Assembly: GCF_000019525.1 (NCBI RefSeq)
Contig: NC_010506.1
Coordinates: 496,001-560,000, forward strand
Reading direction: 5' to 3'
DNA: 64,000 nucleotides
DNA from: Shewanella woodyi ATCC 51908
Lineage (GTDB): Bacteria > Pseudomonadota > Gammaproteobacteria > Enterobacterales > Shewanellaceae
The translations under genes were made by a program, and so were the position numbers. Each line of letters begins with the position of its first letter. The first letter of the stretch is position 1. Positions 25,804 to 35,360 of this stretch are shown in pieces. Under the pieces are notes generated by a model. The model saw nothing but the letters and a program-made list of their open reading frames with translations, was not told the DNA's origin and searched no databases.

Positions 25804-25856
25804 CCAAATTTAACTCGGCAGAGGGCCGTCATTTAATTAGGTTTAAACACTAATTT
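25290..25856 (+). pseudogene. Truncated 3' fragment of bax-like glucosaminidase gene
   Basis: The frame from ESLTAKETVWLQG to the stop keeps the whole glucosaminidase domain (IDESGWGTGHFA to SLIEHHHLD) and ends with a different tail (KFNSAEGRHLIRFKH). It has lost the signal region and any own start; the nearest upstream ATG (25224) lies inside the AraC gene in another frame. The distinct tail means this is the 3' end of a slightly different bax allele, either the resident one or the one that came with the insert. Confidence 0.85.
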
Positions 25857-26058
25857 GTTAATAATTTGGTTTTTATGTGCCTTTTTACAATGCCGTAACC
25901 ATTTGGATTTAAATTAGATACATGAATGTGTACTATAACCAGTTCATAAATAAAGCGTAGGTTTGTAAATCTAAGAGGAGACTAATGGAAGCTTCTCTTT
26001 TTAGATTGGTTCTCTGACCTACCATTTTTAAAAACAATGGATTATAGGATTAATAATC

Positions 26059-28488
26059 ATGTTGAAGAAAAGTCTAGTTTCATTATGTGTTACCAGTGCT
26101 TTAGTGAGTGGATGTGGTAGCTCTGATGATAATGAGCCTCAAGTAGAAGTTAAAAATACAGCCCCCACACTAAGTGCCAATTTTACACCAGTAATAGAGA
26201 AGTCTGAGTCGACGCTATCAGTATCTGCAAGCGATAGTGATGGCAGTATTGCGAGTTATTTATGGGAACAAACTGCTGGTCCTGAATTAGAGTTAACTGG
26301 CATAGACTCGGAGCAAATTAGTTTTACCGCTCCTATGGTATCTGTCGATACACCAATCAGTTTTAAAGTGACGGTGACTGATAATGAAGGCGCTACAACT
26401 TCGGTGACTGAGGACACCAATATTGAGCGAATTGAAAGCATCTATAAACTTGCTGGCAAGGTTGTTGGTGAACAATATATTGGTGCTAAAGTTACTGCGG
26501 CTGTCGGTGAAGAGTCTGTAGAAGGTCTAGTAGACGATGCTGGCAGCTTTACTCTCGATCTCGCTGTTGATGATGATGTTGCGTTAAATTCAAGTGTTAA
26601 GTTATCAGCAAATGGTGAAACATTATTAGGACTTAGCTCTTTGCTGCCTTCTTTAGAACAATTAGGTGGCTTGATTATTGATGCGCAAGCAAGTCAAAAG
26701 CGTCAAAGTGTTGCTTCCCAAGCTGCACAAGCACTTGAGAACACTCCTACCATCTCAGTATCTGCAGTATCAACGGCATTATACAGTCTTCTCGTTGCTG
26801 CAAATGGTGGTGAAGAGCCAAGTAACATAGAGGTTTTTGAGTTGGTCGAAAGTCAGGTTGACCCTGACGCCTTGATTGAAGCGGCTGCAGTAGTGCAGAT
26901 TCTTATTAATAGTGATGATGCAATACTCGAAGACGGAGCTGATTTAATCGCGGTTCTTGCCGACCCTGTACAGTACAATGCGTTGGTTGAAACGATTGAA
27001 GAGGCGACGCCTGGTGCTATTGAGGATGCAGTTGATGCAGTTGTTGCGGATCCTGAGTTAACGCCACCGGTTGAAGCGGCTGATATTCCATCTTTATATT
27101 ATCGAACCTCTCCAGTAGCGCCGACTTTTATTGCTCGTGGCGGTAATCGCTATGAGTTTGCTGAGGATAGTACAGGTGAAGTTGCGACAAGCTATGGGGT
27201 CTCATCGTTTACATGGTCGTTAAATGAAGGTGACATTATGCTGACTTATCTTGAAGATCAAGGCAGTGTTAGTTATCCAAGTGTCGACTCAATTGCAGGA
27301 CTTACCCAAGAACAGATAGACAAAATACACGACGTGGGTATTTTTCAGGTTGAAGTGACAGATGAGAGACTTACTGAGCGTATGACTCGTTTGACAACGG
27401 GCTCTGCTTTAGATACGTATCGTATAGAAGTGGTTACTCGAGTAACTATGGCTCCCATCGAGCTCGATACTGAAGTGATTACTATTCCTGCTTGGGGAGA
27501 TACTTACTCTTCAGATACCTTAATGCGTAAGTCGGCTAGCGGTGGCGTTGAGTTTGTCGATGCTGATATTGCCGGTTTATGGGGTTTTGAGGTTTATAAT
27601 AACGAAGGAGTAAACTCTCTCGGTTCTGCGGCTACTAACCATTTTGAAGTGTTGGAGTTTCTGACCGATGGTAGTGGCACGAGTAAAGATAGCGGAGTGG
27701 AGTTTGACTGGTCTGTATCCAATGGAGTTTTGACCATAGTTTTTGCTGACTTTAGCCAAACATACTCAGTTATTGACAGTAACGAAGGTGACTTGGCGAT
27801 ATACTCTGAAGCTTCAGATCATGATGGCAAGTTGTTAGCGTCACTATTTGGCTATGGAACTCAGTTAGATGCAGACACAAGTTTTACTGCTGAAACGGCA
27901 GTAACAGGGTCAGAGCAATATTGGCAGTCAATGATAAATCAGTGGACAGCCAGCTCTTGGGATGGTGACAAACTGAATTTTTGCTATGACACGGATAATC
28001 TTGATTGCACTAGTTGGGGCAGTGTATTTTTTGGCTTCCAAATTTTAGACGACAGTTCAGGCACTCGTTTTTATGACGTAGAAGGTACACCACCTAATCT
28101 TACAAACTATTTTGGTAATGAACTTAGTTGGACTGTTGAGGCTAATGGAAAGCTTAAACACACCTATGTTGATTGGAAGTGTTGGGATAAGGATGAGTCT
28201 TGTCGTAATCGTCAGTGGCGCTTATTGAAAACAGTTGATGGTCGTTTAGGTCAGCGTATTTATGTACAAGAATTTGACCAGCTTAAAATTAATTCAACTG
28301 ATGATTGGGAGTATTTTATTGCACCGCGTTGGAATATGTATGAGTTAATTGACTTAGAATATTTTAATGATGTTAATACTGCTCAGTCGAATGCCGCAAC
28401 TAAGAGACAGTCGAGTAGCAAACAAGCCATCACTAGTGTTGAGAGAACCATTCTTGAGCCAACTAAGGCTGCACAACTTCATCATTAA
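26059..28488 (+). CDS. Large lipoprotein with PKD-like domain
   Basis: 809 residues. The lipoprotein signal ends VSGC (Cys19) and is followed by SSDDNEPQ, without Asp at +2, consistent with outer-membrane sorting. Residues 30-120 have a PKD/REJ-like immunoglobulin fold (DSDGSIASYLWEQTAGPELE, FKVTVTDNEGATTSV). The middle is acidic and helical, and the C-terminal half is a beta-rich Trp/Tyr-containing region that I do not recognise. Probably a surface or periplasm-facing adhesive or structural protein. It lies just right of the bax fragment and ends in a terminator; monocistronic. Confidence 0.8.
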   Translation: MLKKSLVSLCVTSALVSGCGSSDDNEPQVEVKNTAPTLSANFTPVIEKSESTLSVSASDSDGSIASYLWEQTAGPELELTGIDSEQISFTAPMVSVDTPISFKVTVTDNEGATTSVTEDTNIERIESIYKLAGKVVGEQYIGAKVTAAVGEESVEGLVDDAGSFTLDLAVDDDVALNSSVKLSANGETLLGLSSLLPSLEQLGGLIIDAQASQKRQSVASQAAQALENTPTISVSAVSTALYSLLVAANGGEEPSNIEVFELVESQVDPDALIEAAAVVQILINSDDAILEDGADLIAVLADPVQYNALVETIEEATPGAIEDAVDAVVADPELTPPVEAADIPSLYYRTSPVAPTFIARGGNRYEFAEDSTGEVATSYGVSSFTWSLNEGDIMLTYLEDQGSVSYPSVDSIAGLTQEQIDKIHDVGIFQVEVTDERLTERMTRLTTGSALDTYRIEVVTRVTMAPIELDTEVITIPAWGDTYSSDTLMRKSASGGVEFVDADIAGLWGFEVYNNEGVNSLGSAATNHFEVLEFLTDGSGTSKDSGVEFDWSVSNGVLTIVFADFSQTYSVIDSNEGDLAIYSEASDHDGKLLASLFGYGTQLDADTSFTAETAVTGSEQYWQSMINQWTASSWDGDKLNFCYDTDNLDCTSWGSVFFGFQILDDSSGTRFYDVEGTPPNLTNYFGNELSWTVEANGKLKHTYVDWKCWDKDESCRNRQWRLLKTVDGRLGQRIYVQEFDQLKINSTDDWEYFIAPRWNMYELIDLEYFNDVNTAQSNAATKRQSSSKQAITSVERTILEPTKAAQLHH

Positions 28489-28532
28489 ATTTTTAAAGGT
28501 GGAAATATTGCGTAATTAATGTGTTACAAAGC

Positions 28533-28567
28533 CAAGCCCTTTACTCAATCGTAAGGGGCTTTTTTAT
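28533..28567 (+). terminator. Terminator of the large lipoprotein gene
   Basis: The stem AAGCCCTTTAC/GTAAGGGGCTT with loop TCAATC is followed by TTTTT. Confidence 0.88.
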
Positions 28568-28712
28568 GGCCGATAGGTATATCTGTTTAAGGATAGACAC
28601 CTAGAGCTGCGTTCTATTCTAATTGATGGTCGATGAAATAGTTTTGGATTGAAATCAGTGAGCCATCAAATCAGTAAACTCTCTTAAATCCTGATTCAAC
28701 GTCGTGGTGGGC

Positions 28713-29372
28713 TTAAAGCTCAACCCCTGCTTCATCCTCATTAACTATCTCTGTTTCTTCAAGTGCCGCTGCTATCCACTTTTGCATCTCAGGGCTCTGT
28801 GTTAGGTGTTTCATATATCGGCGTGAACTGTCGGATACGGCAACGCCATAGGTGTGAAAACGCATTACAACAGGAGCGAACATCATATCTGTGATGGACC
28901 AAGTGCCAAATAGCCAGCTTCCAGTCTTGCCTGTGTCGAACTCATCCATCTGCTGTGACCAGATGGTATCGATACGCTGAATATCTTTTTTAGCAGCTTC
29001 GCTGAGCTGGATGCAGCGGGTGGCGCGGATATTCATTGGTAGTTCATTGCGCAGAGCATTAAAACCAGAGTGCATCTCGCAGGCGAAAGATCGGGCTTTG
29101 GCTTTTTGACTTAGGTTTTCAGGCCAAGCGGAACCAGACATATAAGCATCATTGATATATTCACAGATAGCTAACGAATCCCACACTTTGATGTCGTTAT
29201 CGATTAAAGCGGGGACTTTCAAGTTGGGCGAGATCTCCTTTAACTGTTGATAGAAGCTATCAGTAAAGAGTTTTAGCTTGATTTCGTTAAATTCGATCCC
29301 TGATTTCTCTAGCATTAACCAAGCTCTCAGTGACCAGCTAGAGTAATTCTTGTTGCCGATGTAAAGTTCCAT
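28713..29372 (-). CDS. Glutathione S-transferase family protein
   Basis: 219 residues. The N-terminal thioredoxin-like GST domain begins MELYIGNKNYSSWSLRAWLML, with the Ser-rich SSWS at the usual catalytic position and LKVPALIDNDIKVWDSLAICEYI (cis-Pro and the ES/DS glutathione-binding motif). A helical C-terminal domain follows. AAAGGAGA precedes the ATG. The protein is cytosolic; the substrate is unknown. It is divergent from a LysR-family gene with about 100 bases between starts, a usual arrangement for a regulator and its target. Confidence 0.88.
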   Translation of the reverse strand: MELYIGNKNYSSWSLRAWLMLEKSGIEFNEIKLKLFTDSFYQQLKEISPNLKVPALIDNDIKVWDSLAICEYINDAYMSGSAWPENLSQKAKARSFACEMHSGFNALRNELPMNIRATRCIQLSEAAKKDIQRIDTIWSQQMDEFDTGKTGSWLFGTWSITDMMFAPVVMRFHTYGVAVSDSSRRYMKHLTQSPEMQKWIAAALEETEIVNEDEAGVEL

Positions 29373-29468
29373 ATAATCTCCTTTTGATCCGTTACTGTTT
29401 TTTTACTATATGGGCTTGTACTGATGCTGACTAACGAATAGATTTGATGTTATCTATCAATAATTCGA

Positions 29469-30332
29469 ATGGGTAAGGCTGAGAATATGGATATTGATGC
29501 TTTAAGAAGTTTTATCGCTTTTGTGGAAACCGGCAGCTTTACTCGCGCGGCGAAACAGACACATAAAACACAATCTGCAGTCAGTATGCAGATGAAGCGC
29601 TTGGAGGGGGAGTTGGGTAAAGGTCTGTTTGAGAAGGAGGGGCGAAACTTAGTTCTCTCTGTTCAAGGGCGACGCCTAGCACTTTATGCCAAGCCTCTTT
29701 TGCAGCTTCATGATGAAACGGTAGCGACTTTAAAGTCACCAGATGTGAGGCCTCGATTACACCTTGGTTGCCCAGATGACTATGCGGACTCTATTTTGCC
29801 GTCCATCGTTAAGTTGTTACATCGCTATCTACCAAAGTTGGAGCTGCAGATCACTTGTGCTTCCAGTTACCTTATCAGGGTGATGTTAGACAGTGGGGAG
29901 CTTGATGCCGCCATAGTGACTCGCTTGCCTGATTCTGAAGAGGGCTATCTGCTGACAACCGATGTGGGTGTGTGGATAGGTAGTGAAGAGATGGATATTA
30001 CTGCCCAAAATCCATTACCAATTGTGCTGTTTCAAAAGGATTGTAAGTTTCATTTAGCAGCGATAGATGGCTTGATGAAACAGGGACGGGAATACCGTTT
30101 GATGGCCTCAAGTAGCAGTGCTACAGCTATTAAAGGGATGGTTAAACAAGGGATTGGACTCGGTGCGATGGCTAAGTTGAGTGCAGGACAGGATTGTTTT
30201 GTTATCGAGTCTGAGAGTTTACCTCCATTGCCAAGCATAGGTATTGCACTGGTTATCTCATCCCGTGCTCACTCTCCTTTGTCGGCTGAATTGGCGCAGC
30301 AGTTAGTAAAAGGATTTACTGAAATGACATGA
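29469..30332 (+). CDS. LysR family transcriptional regulator
   Basis: 287 residues from the ATG at 29469, or 281 from the ATG at 29487, where LysR proteins usually begin (MDIDALRSFIAFVETGSFTRA). The N-terminal winged helix (AAKQTHKTQSAVSMQMKRLEGELGKGLF) is followed by a periplasmic-binding-like effector domain (DVRPRLHLGCPDDYADSIL). It probably controls the divergent GST gene and itself. The effector is unknown. Confidence 0.9.
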   Translation: MGKAENMDIDALRSFIAFVETGSFTRAAKQTHKTQSAVSMQMKRLEGELGKGLFEKEGRNLVLSVQGRRLALYAKPLLQLHDETVATLKSPDVRPRLHLGCPDDYADSILPSIVKLLHRYLPKLELQITCASSYLIRVMLDSGELDAAIVTRLPDSEEGYLLTTDVGVWIGSEEMDITAQNPLPIVLFQKDCKFHLAAIDGLMKQGREYRLMASSSSATAIKGMVKQGIGLGAMAKLSAGQDCFVIESESLPPLPSIGIALVISSRAHSPLSAELAQQLVKGFTEMT

Positions 30333-30341
30333 TGGGTATAA

Positions 30342-30364
30342 AAGGGCTCTCGATAGGAGCCCAA
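30342..30364 (-). terminator. Hairpin terminator for the 30371 gene
   Basis: The inverted repeat GGGCTC/GAGCCC is followed by TTTTATA on the minus strand. It lies between convergent genes. Confidence 0.65.
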
Positions 30365-30370
30365 ATGCTG

Positions 30371-31918
30371 TTATTGTTTCGTTTTGTAGTCAAAGCGTAG
30401 GGGAAGACCCTCCCTCATCACTAATAGGGTGATCTCATTTTGACCGAGTGCATCCCATAGGGGGTTCGAGCCTTCATGTACCCATTGGTTGTTGGCTTGA
30501 AGTACTACATCTCCAGATTGAAGTCCTAAGGTTTTATAAAACTCATTTCTGTCGATATCCGTTAACTTTAGCAAGTGAACCCCTTCAATCTGGTGCTCCG
30601 TTGCTTGAAAGTGTTGGGCCAGTTGCTGCTTGTTTTGAAGGTGCTTTGAGAGCCAGTTTCTAGATAGTTGCATCTTGGCCGTAGTGGGAAGTTGCTCAAT
30701 CCTTTGTACTTGAGCACTGCTTGGCTCTCTACTGACTGAGCTGTCTCGTGATGAGTTGCTGGCAGGAGTCATACTGACCGTTGCGGGTTTATCTTGACCT
30801 TGGCTTAGTCGTAGAAACTCCTTTTGACCATTGTTGTTGAGTAATACTCGTTGTGACTCAATGGCGGTTAAGGTCACATCTAAATTTACACCACGTCTGC
30901 TAACCAGATTTAGGCCATCGCCATGCTTATATTCGGTCAGTGTTTGGTTATTAAGATCTTGAAGTTTGGCTCTTGAATCCTCTGTAGGATCTTTGACTGA
31001 AGTCGAGACTAAACGAAGGGGCAGAGTCGTGGGAATTGGTAGACCTAAACGGATCAGCTCCTGATTGATGTAGTAACCATAGCCATCTGCGGTATTAGCG
31101 CCTTTAGTGTACAAGCCATTGACGAACAGAACCGGCACATTGCCAAGGCCTAAACGTTGGGCTAACTCTTGGTCTGAGTCTAACTTGTCCTGATATTGGT
31201 TGTGATCGATACATTGGCTAAAGCTTTTGCTATCTAAACCAAGTTGATTGGCGATGATAAGGTAGCGTTCTCGATTGAGCTGATTAATGTTGCTATATAG
31301 CGCCTCTTGATATGCCCATTGGCTGCCTGATTCTGCTGCGCAGAGGTTGGCATTCGCTGCGGCTTTGCCGTAACGATGAAAGGTTTGTGGTAGATCGTAG
31401 AAGACTAAGTTAATGAGTTCGCCATATCGAGTCTCTAGCGTTCTGAGCTCAGGTTGTAGTCGAGCACAGTGGGAGGACTGAAAGCTGCAAAACAGTGAGA
31501 GCTTTACTACTGCATCTGGATCACCTTTTATCGGCTTATCGGTATCTGGTAGGAAAAACCTTGGTGCGGCAGGAGGGGTTAGCAGTATCTCTACGTGAGG
31601 TGCCGTTGATTTAGTGAGTTGCTGCTCTACTTTTGAGGCAACTGCCGTTTCCAACGCGGCTTTTCTTAACTGATATTTATGCCATTCAAGATCGAACAGC
31701 TTTAATTGGATACTGCTGTCTATTTGAGTCATTAAAACGGGTTCATTGTCTATGGTTGCGACAATTTGCTGGTGCCTGTTTCCTGAGTCGATATCAAGCT
31801 GCTTGCTGACTTTGCGTTCATTGAGCTCAGTTGAGGAAAGTTGAGGTTGCTCAGAATCGCTGCAAGCGACTAGCAGTAGGGCAAGTATCAGGCTGAGATT
31901 GAGAGTGGATCTTTGCAT
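30371..31918 (-). CDS. Lipoprotein fusing a DsbA-like domain to a GspC-like HR/PDZ tail
   Basis: 515 residues. The lipoprotein signal has Cys19 (LLVAC). Residues about 120-300 match the DsbA/thioredoxin_4 fold (VKLSLFCSFQSSHCARLQPELRTL, then the cis-Pro loop GNVPVLFVNG). The two cysteines are CSFQSSHC rather than CxxC, so classic disulfide exchange is doubtful. The C-terminal part resembles GspC of type II secretion: an HR-like strand block (LDVTLTAIESQRVLLNNNGQKEFLRL) and a PDZ-like end (GLQSGDVVLQANNQWVHEGS...LWDALGQNEITLLVMREG). Membrane-anchored in the periplasm. The combination is unusual; the role is unknown. It stands alone. Confidence 0.75.
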   Translation of the reverse strand: MQRSTLNLSLILALLLVACSDSEQPQLSSTELNERKVSKQLDIDSGNRHQQIVATIDNEPVLMTQIDSSIQLKLFDLEWHKYQLRKAALETAVASKVEQQLTKSTAPHVEILLTPPAAPRFFLPDTDKPIKGDPDAVVKLSLFCSFQSSHCARLQPELRTLETRYGELINLVFYDLPQTFHRYGKAAANANLCAAESGSQWAYQEALYSNINQLNRERYLIIANQLGLDSKSFSQCIDHNQYQDKLDSDQELAQRLGLGNVPVLFVNGLYTKGANTADGYGYYINQELIRLGLPIPTTLPLRLVSTSVKDPTEDSRAKLQDLNNQTLTEYKHGDGLNLVSRRGVNLDVTLTAIESQRVLLNNNGQKEFLRLSQGQDKPATVSMTPASNSSRDSSVSREPSSAQVQRIEQLPTTAKMQLSRNWLSKHLQNKQQLAQHFQATEHQIEGVHLLKLTDIDRNEFYKTLGLQSGDVVLQANNQWVHEGSNPLWDALGQNEITLLVMREGLPLRFDYKTKQ

Positions 31919-31981
31919 AGCGTTGAACCTAGACTAAATATGAAAAAACCATGGGAACAAGATTGAACCCATGGTGTACTT

Positions 31982-32296
31982 ATACCAACCAGTATAAAGG
32001 TGTGATCGCTCAGCGAGAATCTAGTGGTCCTGAGGCAAGGTCTTTAATTGCTCCTGCATTAATGACATTCACCACATCCATGTGGTTTGCAGCGAGTGAA
32101 GAGCATAGTTATTCTACGGTTTAGCTCGTTAACACGGCATCAGGACCACTAAAACTCGCCTGTAAGGAGTGTTTTTGGTTGCCTACTTCTGCGTTGAATG
32201 AACTCACAAGGGAACAACCATTCCATCATCCATTCGTCTTGAATTAGTTTGCCAAAAAGCACTCTGAGTAGTTCAATCTCTTATACTGGTTGGTAT
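31982..32296. mobile_element. 315-bp MITE-like element with perfect terminal inverted repeats
   Basis: The ends ATACCAACCAGTATAA (31982-31997) and TTATACTGGTTGGTAT (32281-32296) are exact 16-base inverted repeats. A nested inverted repeat TAGTGGTCCTGA (32022-32033) / TCAGGACCACTA (32140-32151) can fold the interior. No open frame of note lies inside. It is probably a non-autonomous miniature element moved by a transposase elsewhere. It sits between two minus-strand genes. A clear target-site duplication is not visible. A separate hairpin CCATGGG/CCCATGG flanks it at about 31951-31974. Confidence 0.8.
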
Positions 32297-32314
32297 TTCT
32301 TATACTAAAAGTGA

Positions 32315-33976
32315 TTACTCAGGCTTATCAGTATTTGAGTTCCACATCAGCTCTGAGATAAGTGTTTGTGTTGCCACATTCGGGTGGAAACAATCGCCAC
32401 CATTGATGTGAGATGCACCGAACTGGAAAGTACCGCCAGATGGTGTGGACTCATCAACATATTCAGCGACAACCTCAATACCGTTAGGATTTTGGCCATT
32501 ATTATTGCTGTTATATGCAGTGGCTTCTTCGGCAAGTATTGCGTTATAACGTTTCTGCGCTGCCGCAACGCCAGCTATCCTTGATGCCAATGATTCACCA
32601 TTTAACGTACCAGATTGGGTCACAATTGAGCATACATCATAGCTGCTCCAGATTGACTCACAGTTGATATACTCATCTCCTGCTTGCTTATCTAATCCCG
32701 CTTGGCGAATATCTTGAACGCGAGGCACACTACCGAGCAGAATACTTGAGCCTTCAGGCATGCCAGATACGAGTGTATTTAATCCAGTACGTATCGCTTG
32801 ACGCCACTCATCATCGCTGTAGATAGGGTCACTACAGTTTGATGGATCAACGCAATCACGACTACAGAGATCGTTACCACCAAAAAGCAGTTCAACGTGA
32901 TCGGGGGTTGGTGTTTGAGCGACAATGGTGTTGGCCTGAGCGGCGAAACTTGGCTCAGATCCATCTTCACGAATACCTGTTAGCTCGGCTCCCGTTGCAG
33001 CGCTGTTGTTACTGTTAATTGAGTTGTCGAGCACCTTGTAGCGGTCATGAACACTGGTGACCGAGGAGCTTGAACCATCAAACCAAGAGTGTTCAGGTTG
33101 ATCGCCACCCGCTAGACATAGCAGTGACCACCATGAACTGTTGTAGGTACAGTCTGCACCAAAGGCGCGGGTAATACTGTCACCGACGACAGCGATATTA
33201 GCAACACCTGCTACAGGACCTGGCGGAGGAGGTGTTCCACCTTCATTGTAATTTCCAACCAATGAGACACCGCTAAAGCTTGAGTAACCATTCATCATCA
33301 CATGGTAAGTACCAGCTTGTATGTTGCTGATGGTACAGGTTTCGTTATTACCGCTTTTATAGGGGCGACAATCATAGGTTCCGGTTGTTGCTTCTGCACC
33401 AAATCTGACATAAAGATCCGCATCTCCAGTACCGCCAGACATTGCGATGCTAAGATCTTGTGCTCCAGCTGGGACCTCAAAGGTGAACAGAAGCTGTTCA
33501 CCACTACTGCCCGTTAAATTGTTGAGTGCCACTGAGTTTTCTAATACTCCAGTGTTTGAGCCCGGTGGTGGCGTGGTACCTGGTTCATCGTAACTTGCTG
33601 TCAGGGTGAGGGCTGAATAAGCGGAGTAGGCTTTTAGCATCACATGATATTCGCCGTTTTGCACATTGGCGATATCACAGGACTCACTGTTACCACTGTT
33701 GTATGGTCGGCAGTCGTAGCTTGAGCTGGTAGGCGCACTCCCAAATTTCACATAGAGGTCGGCATCGCCACTGCCTCCAGCAGTATTAAAGTTTAAATTG
33801 GTCGCGCCTTCAGGGACCGTTAAGGTAAAGAAGGTTTCGCTTCCTGATGTCCCGCTCAAGCCACTGGCTGGTGTTGCATTTTCTAATGCCGTTGCTGCTA
33901 ATGCGTTGCCTGATAGCATTAACATATTGAGCGCTAATATATTCTTGAGTTTTTGGTTCTTTATTAATCGTTTCAT
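32315..33976 (-). CDS. Secreted SGNH/GDSL hydrolase with two N-terminal PPC domains
   Basis: 553 residues with a signal peptide (LNMLMLSGNALAA). Two bacterial pre-peptidase C-terminal (PPC) domains lie at about 45-135 and 148-240, each with GGSGDADLYVKFG- or GGTGDADLYVRFG-type strands and a DCRPY...C disulfide. Short Pro linkers follow, then an SGNH hydrolase with block I VGDSIT, block III GGNDLCSRDC and the catalytic end DCFHPN. Probably an exported lipase, esterase or carbohydrate deacetylase. PPC domains are normally C-terminal on proteases, so this order is less common. GAGG precedes the ATG. Divergent from an AraC regulator. Confidence 0.88.
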   Translation of the reverse strand: MKRLIKNQKLKNILALNMLMLSGNALAATALENATPASGLSGTSGSETFFTLTVPEGATNLNFNTAGGSGDADLYVKFGSAPTSSSYDCRPYNSGNSESCDIANVQNGEYHVMLKAYSAYSALTLTASYDEPGTTPPPGSNTGVLENSVALNNLTGSSGEQLLFTFEVPAGAQDLSIAMSGGTGDADLYVRFGAEATTGTYDCRPYKSGNNETCTISNIQAGTYHVMMNGYSSFSGVSLVGNYNEGGTPPPPGPVAGVANIAVVGDSITRAFGADCTYNSSWWSLLCLAGGDQPEHSWFDGSSSSVTSVHDRYKVLDNSINSNNSAATGAELTGIREDGSEPSFAAQANTIVAQTPTPDHVELLFGGNDLCSRDCVDPSNCSDPIYSDDEWRQAIRTGLNTLVSGMPEGSSILLGSVPRVQDIRQAGLDKQAGDEYINCESIWSSYDVCSIVTQSGTLNGESLASRIAGVAAAQKRYNAILAEEATAYNSNNNGQNPNGIEVVAEYVDESTPSGGTFQFGASHINGGDCFHPNVATQTLISELMWNSNTDKPE

Positions 33977-34231
33977 AGAGCCTCGTCCATTATTCCCCAG
34001 AGTGATAAGTTTTGTTTTTATTATTAATGTTAATTTTTTTAACGATGTTTAACCTAGCAAGAATTATGGGGGATCAATACGTAACCAAAGATAAATGGCT
34101 CAAAGGGCGACAAAAATATCCCTTGAGTTTACTTTCTTTGTGAGTATTGCATTGGATAGAAAGTTCTGTGATATTGGCTCATAACAAAATGTTAACAGCA
34201 GCAGTGATGGAAGATTGGATAGAGGTGTTTA

Positions 34232-35257
34232 GTGAAAAACCTAATCGTTTCTCATAACTACTTTACCCTGATATCTGGTTATTTAAATAGAGTAAGACAG
34301 CAGCATTCAGGGACAGATAGATCGTCAAATCAAAGGGAGAGTGACCCATTAGAGGAGAGATCTGTATATCTTATTGAGGATATAGAGAAGCTGATTGAGC
34401 AGATATTGTCGGTATCCGATGATCTCTCTTTTGGTTTGGTATTAGGGGAGAATATCCACCCTTCAGATTATGGTTTAGTTGGGTACGCATTAATGAACTG
34501 CCCTGATTTGAATACCGCATTAAGCTTATCCTCAAAATATAAACCTGTAATGAACCAAGCTTTTGAATCCTTTTTTATTCAAGGAGAGCGAGAGTCAAGT
34601 TATCAGGTTAGGCCTAAATTTGATGAGGTCTATTTAACCTCACTCGTCGAGTTAGATTTCGCCTCCGGTATCCAGCTTGCTAAACTGCTGGTGGATAAAC
34701 AGGATCTACCCAAACTTAAGTTGCAACAAGTAAACTTTCAACATGGTCCTTTGAGCTGCCCCTCCCATTATCAAAGAGTGTTCAATTGTCCGGTTAATTT
34801 TCACCAGGAGAGAAGTGAGATCATTATTGCCAATAGTGTGCTGGCACTGCCTGTTCGCTCAGCTAATCCTGCAATATTGGATATGTTACTTAGAAAAATA
34901 GATAAAGCGGTTAAATCCTACTCTTTAGGTCAGTCATTTAGCAGTAAAGTGATCTGCTACGTCTCTAAACATCAGCAAGATATCCCCAGTGCTAAGCAAG
35001 CGGCCAGTGACTTTAATATCAGCTTGAGTACATTAAAAAAACACTTGATGTCAGAGGGGCGAAATTACTCAGAGATTTGTGATTCGATTAGAAAAAACAT
35101 GGCAATTAAAATGGTGGCAGATCCTAAAACCCAGATAAAAGCTATCTATTCATCCTTAAACTTCTCCAGTTCCAGTGCGTTTAATCGTGCCTTTAAGCGT
35201 TGGACATCTATGACGCCGACCGAATATCGGCACAAGATGAGTTTATCGTTAAAATAG
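34232..35257 (+). CDS. AraC family regulator
   Basis: 341 residues, start GTG with AGAGGTG upstream. The N-terminal arabinose-binding-like ligand domain (LNTALSLSSKYKPVMNQAF, FNCPVNFHQERSEIIIAN) is followed by a C-terminal HTH (SAKQAASDFNISLSTLKKHLMSEGRNYSEI and IKAIYSSLNFSSSSAFNRAFKRWTSMTPTEYR). It belongs to the same domain class as the regulator at 24287 but is clearly distinct. Its divergence from the SGNH hydrolase gene (255-base intergenic) suggests it regulates that gene. It converges on cyoE. Confidence 0.88.
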   Translation: MKNLIVSHNYFTLISGYLNRVRQQHSGTDRSSNQRESDPLEERSVYLIEDIEKLIEQILSVSDDLSFGLVLGENIHPSDYGLVGYALMNCPDLNTALSLSSKYKPVMNQAFESFFIQGERESSYQVRPKFDEVYLTSLVELDFASGIQLAKLLVDKQDLPKLKLQQVNFQHGPLSCPSHYQRVFNCPVNFHQERSEIIIANSVLALPVRSANPAILDMLLRKIDKAVKSYSLGQSFSSKVICYVSKHQQDIPSAKQAASDFNISLSTLKKHLMSEGRNYSEICDSIRKNMAIKMVADPKTQIKAIYSSLNFSSSSAFNRAFKRWTSMTPTEYRHKMSLSLK

Positions 35258-35360
35258 AGGGGCTGTTTATTCCCCCTATAACACTTCTAGTTCTCAACCT
35301 AGCCGGTAAATCGAAACAACAGTTTGTTATCTGGCTGTGGAAGCTTTTTAGTTTAAGTCA

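Noticed and set aside
25224..25853. 209-codon frame as an independent glucosaminidase gene
   Set aside because: Its ATG is inside the AraC gene in another frame without a ribosome-binding site. The sequence is a duplicated 3' fragment of bax.
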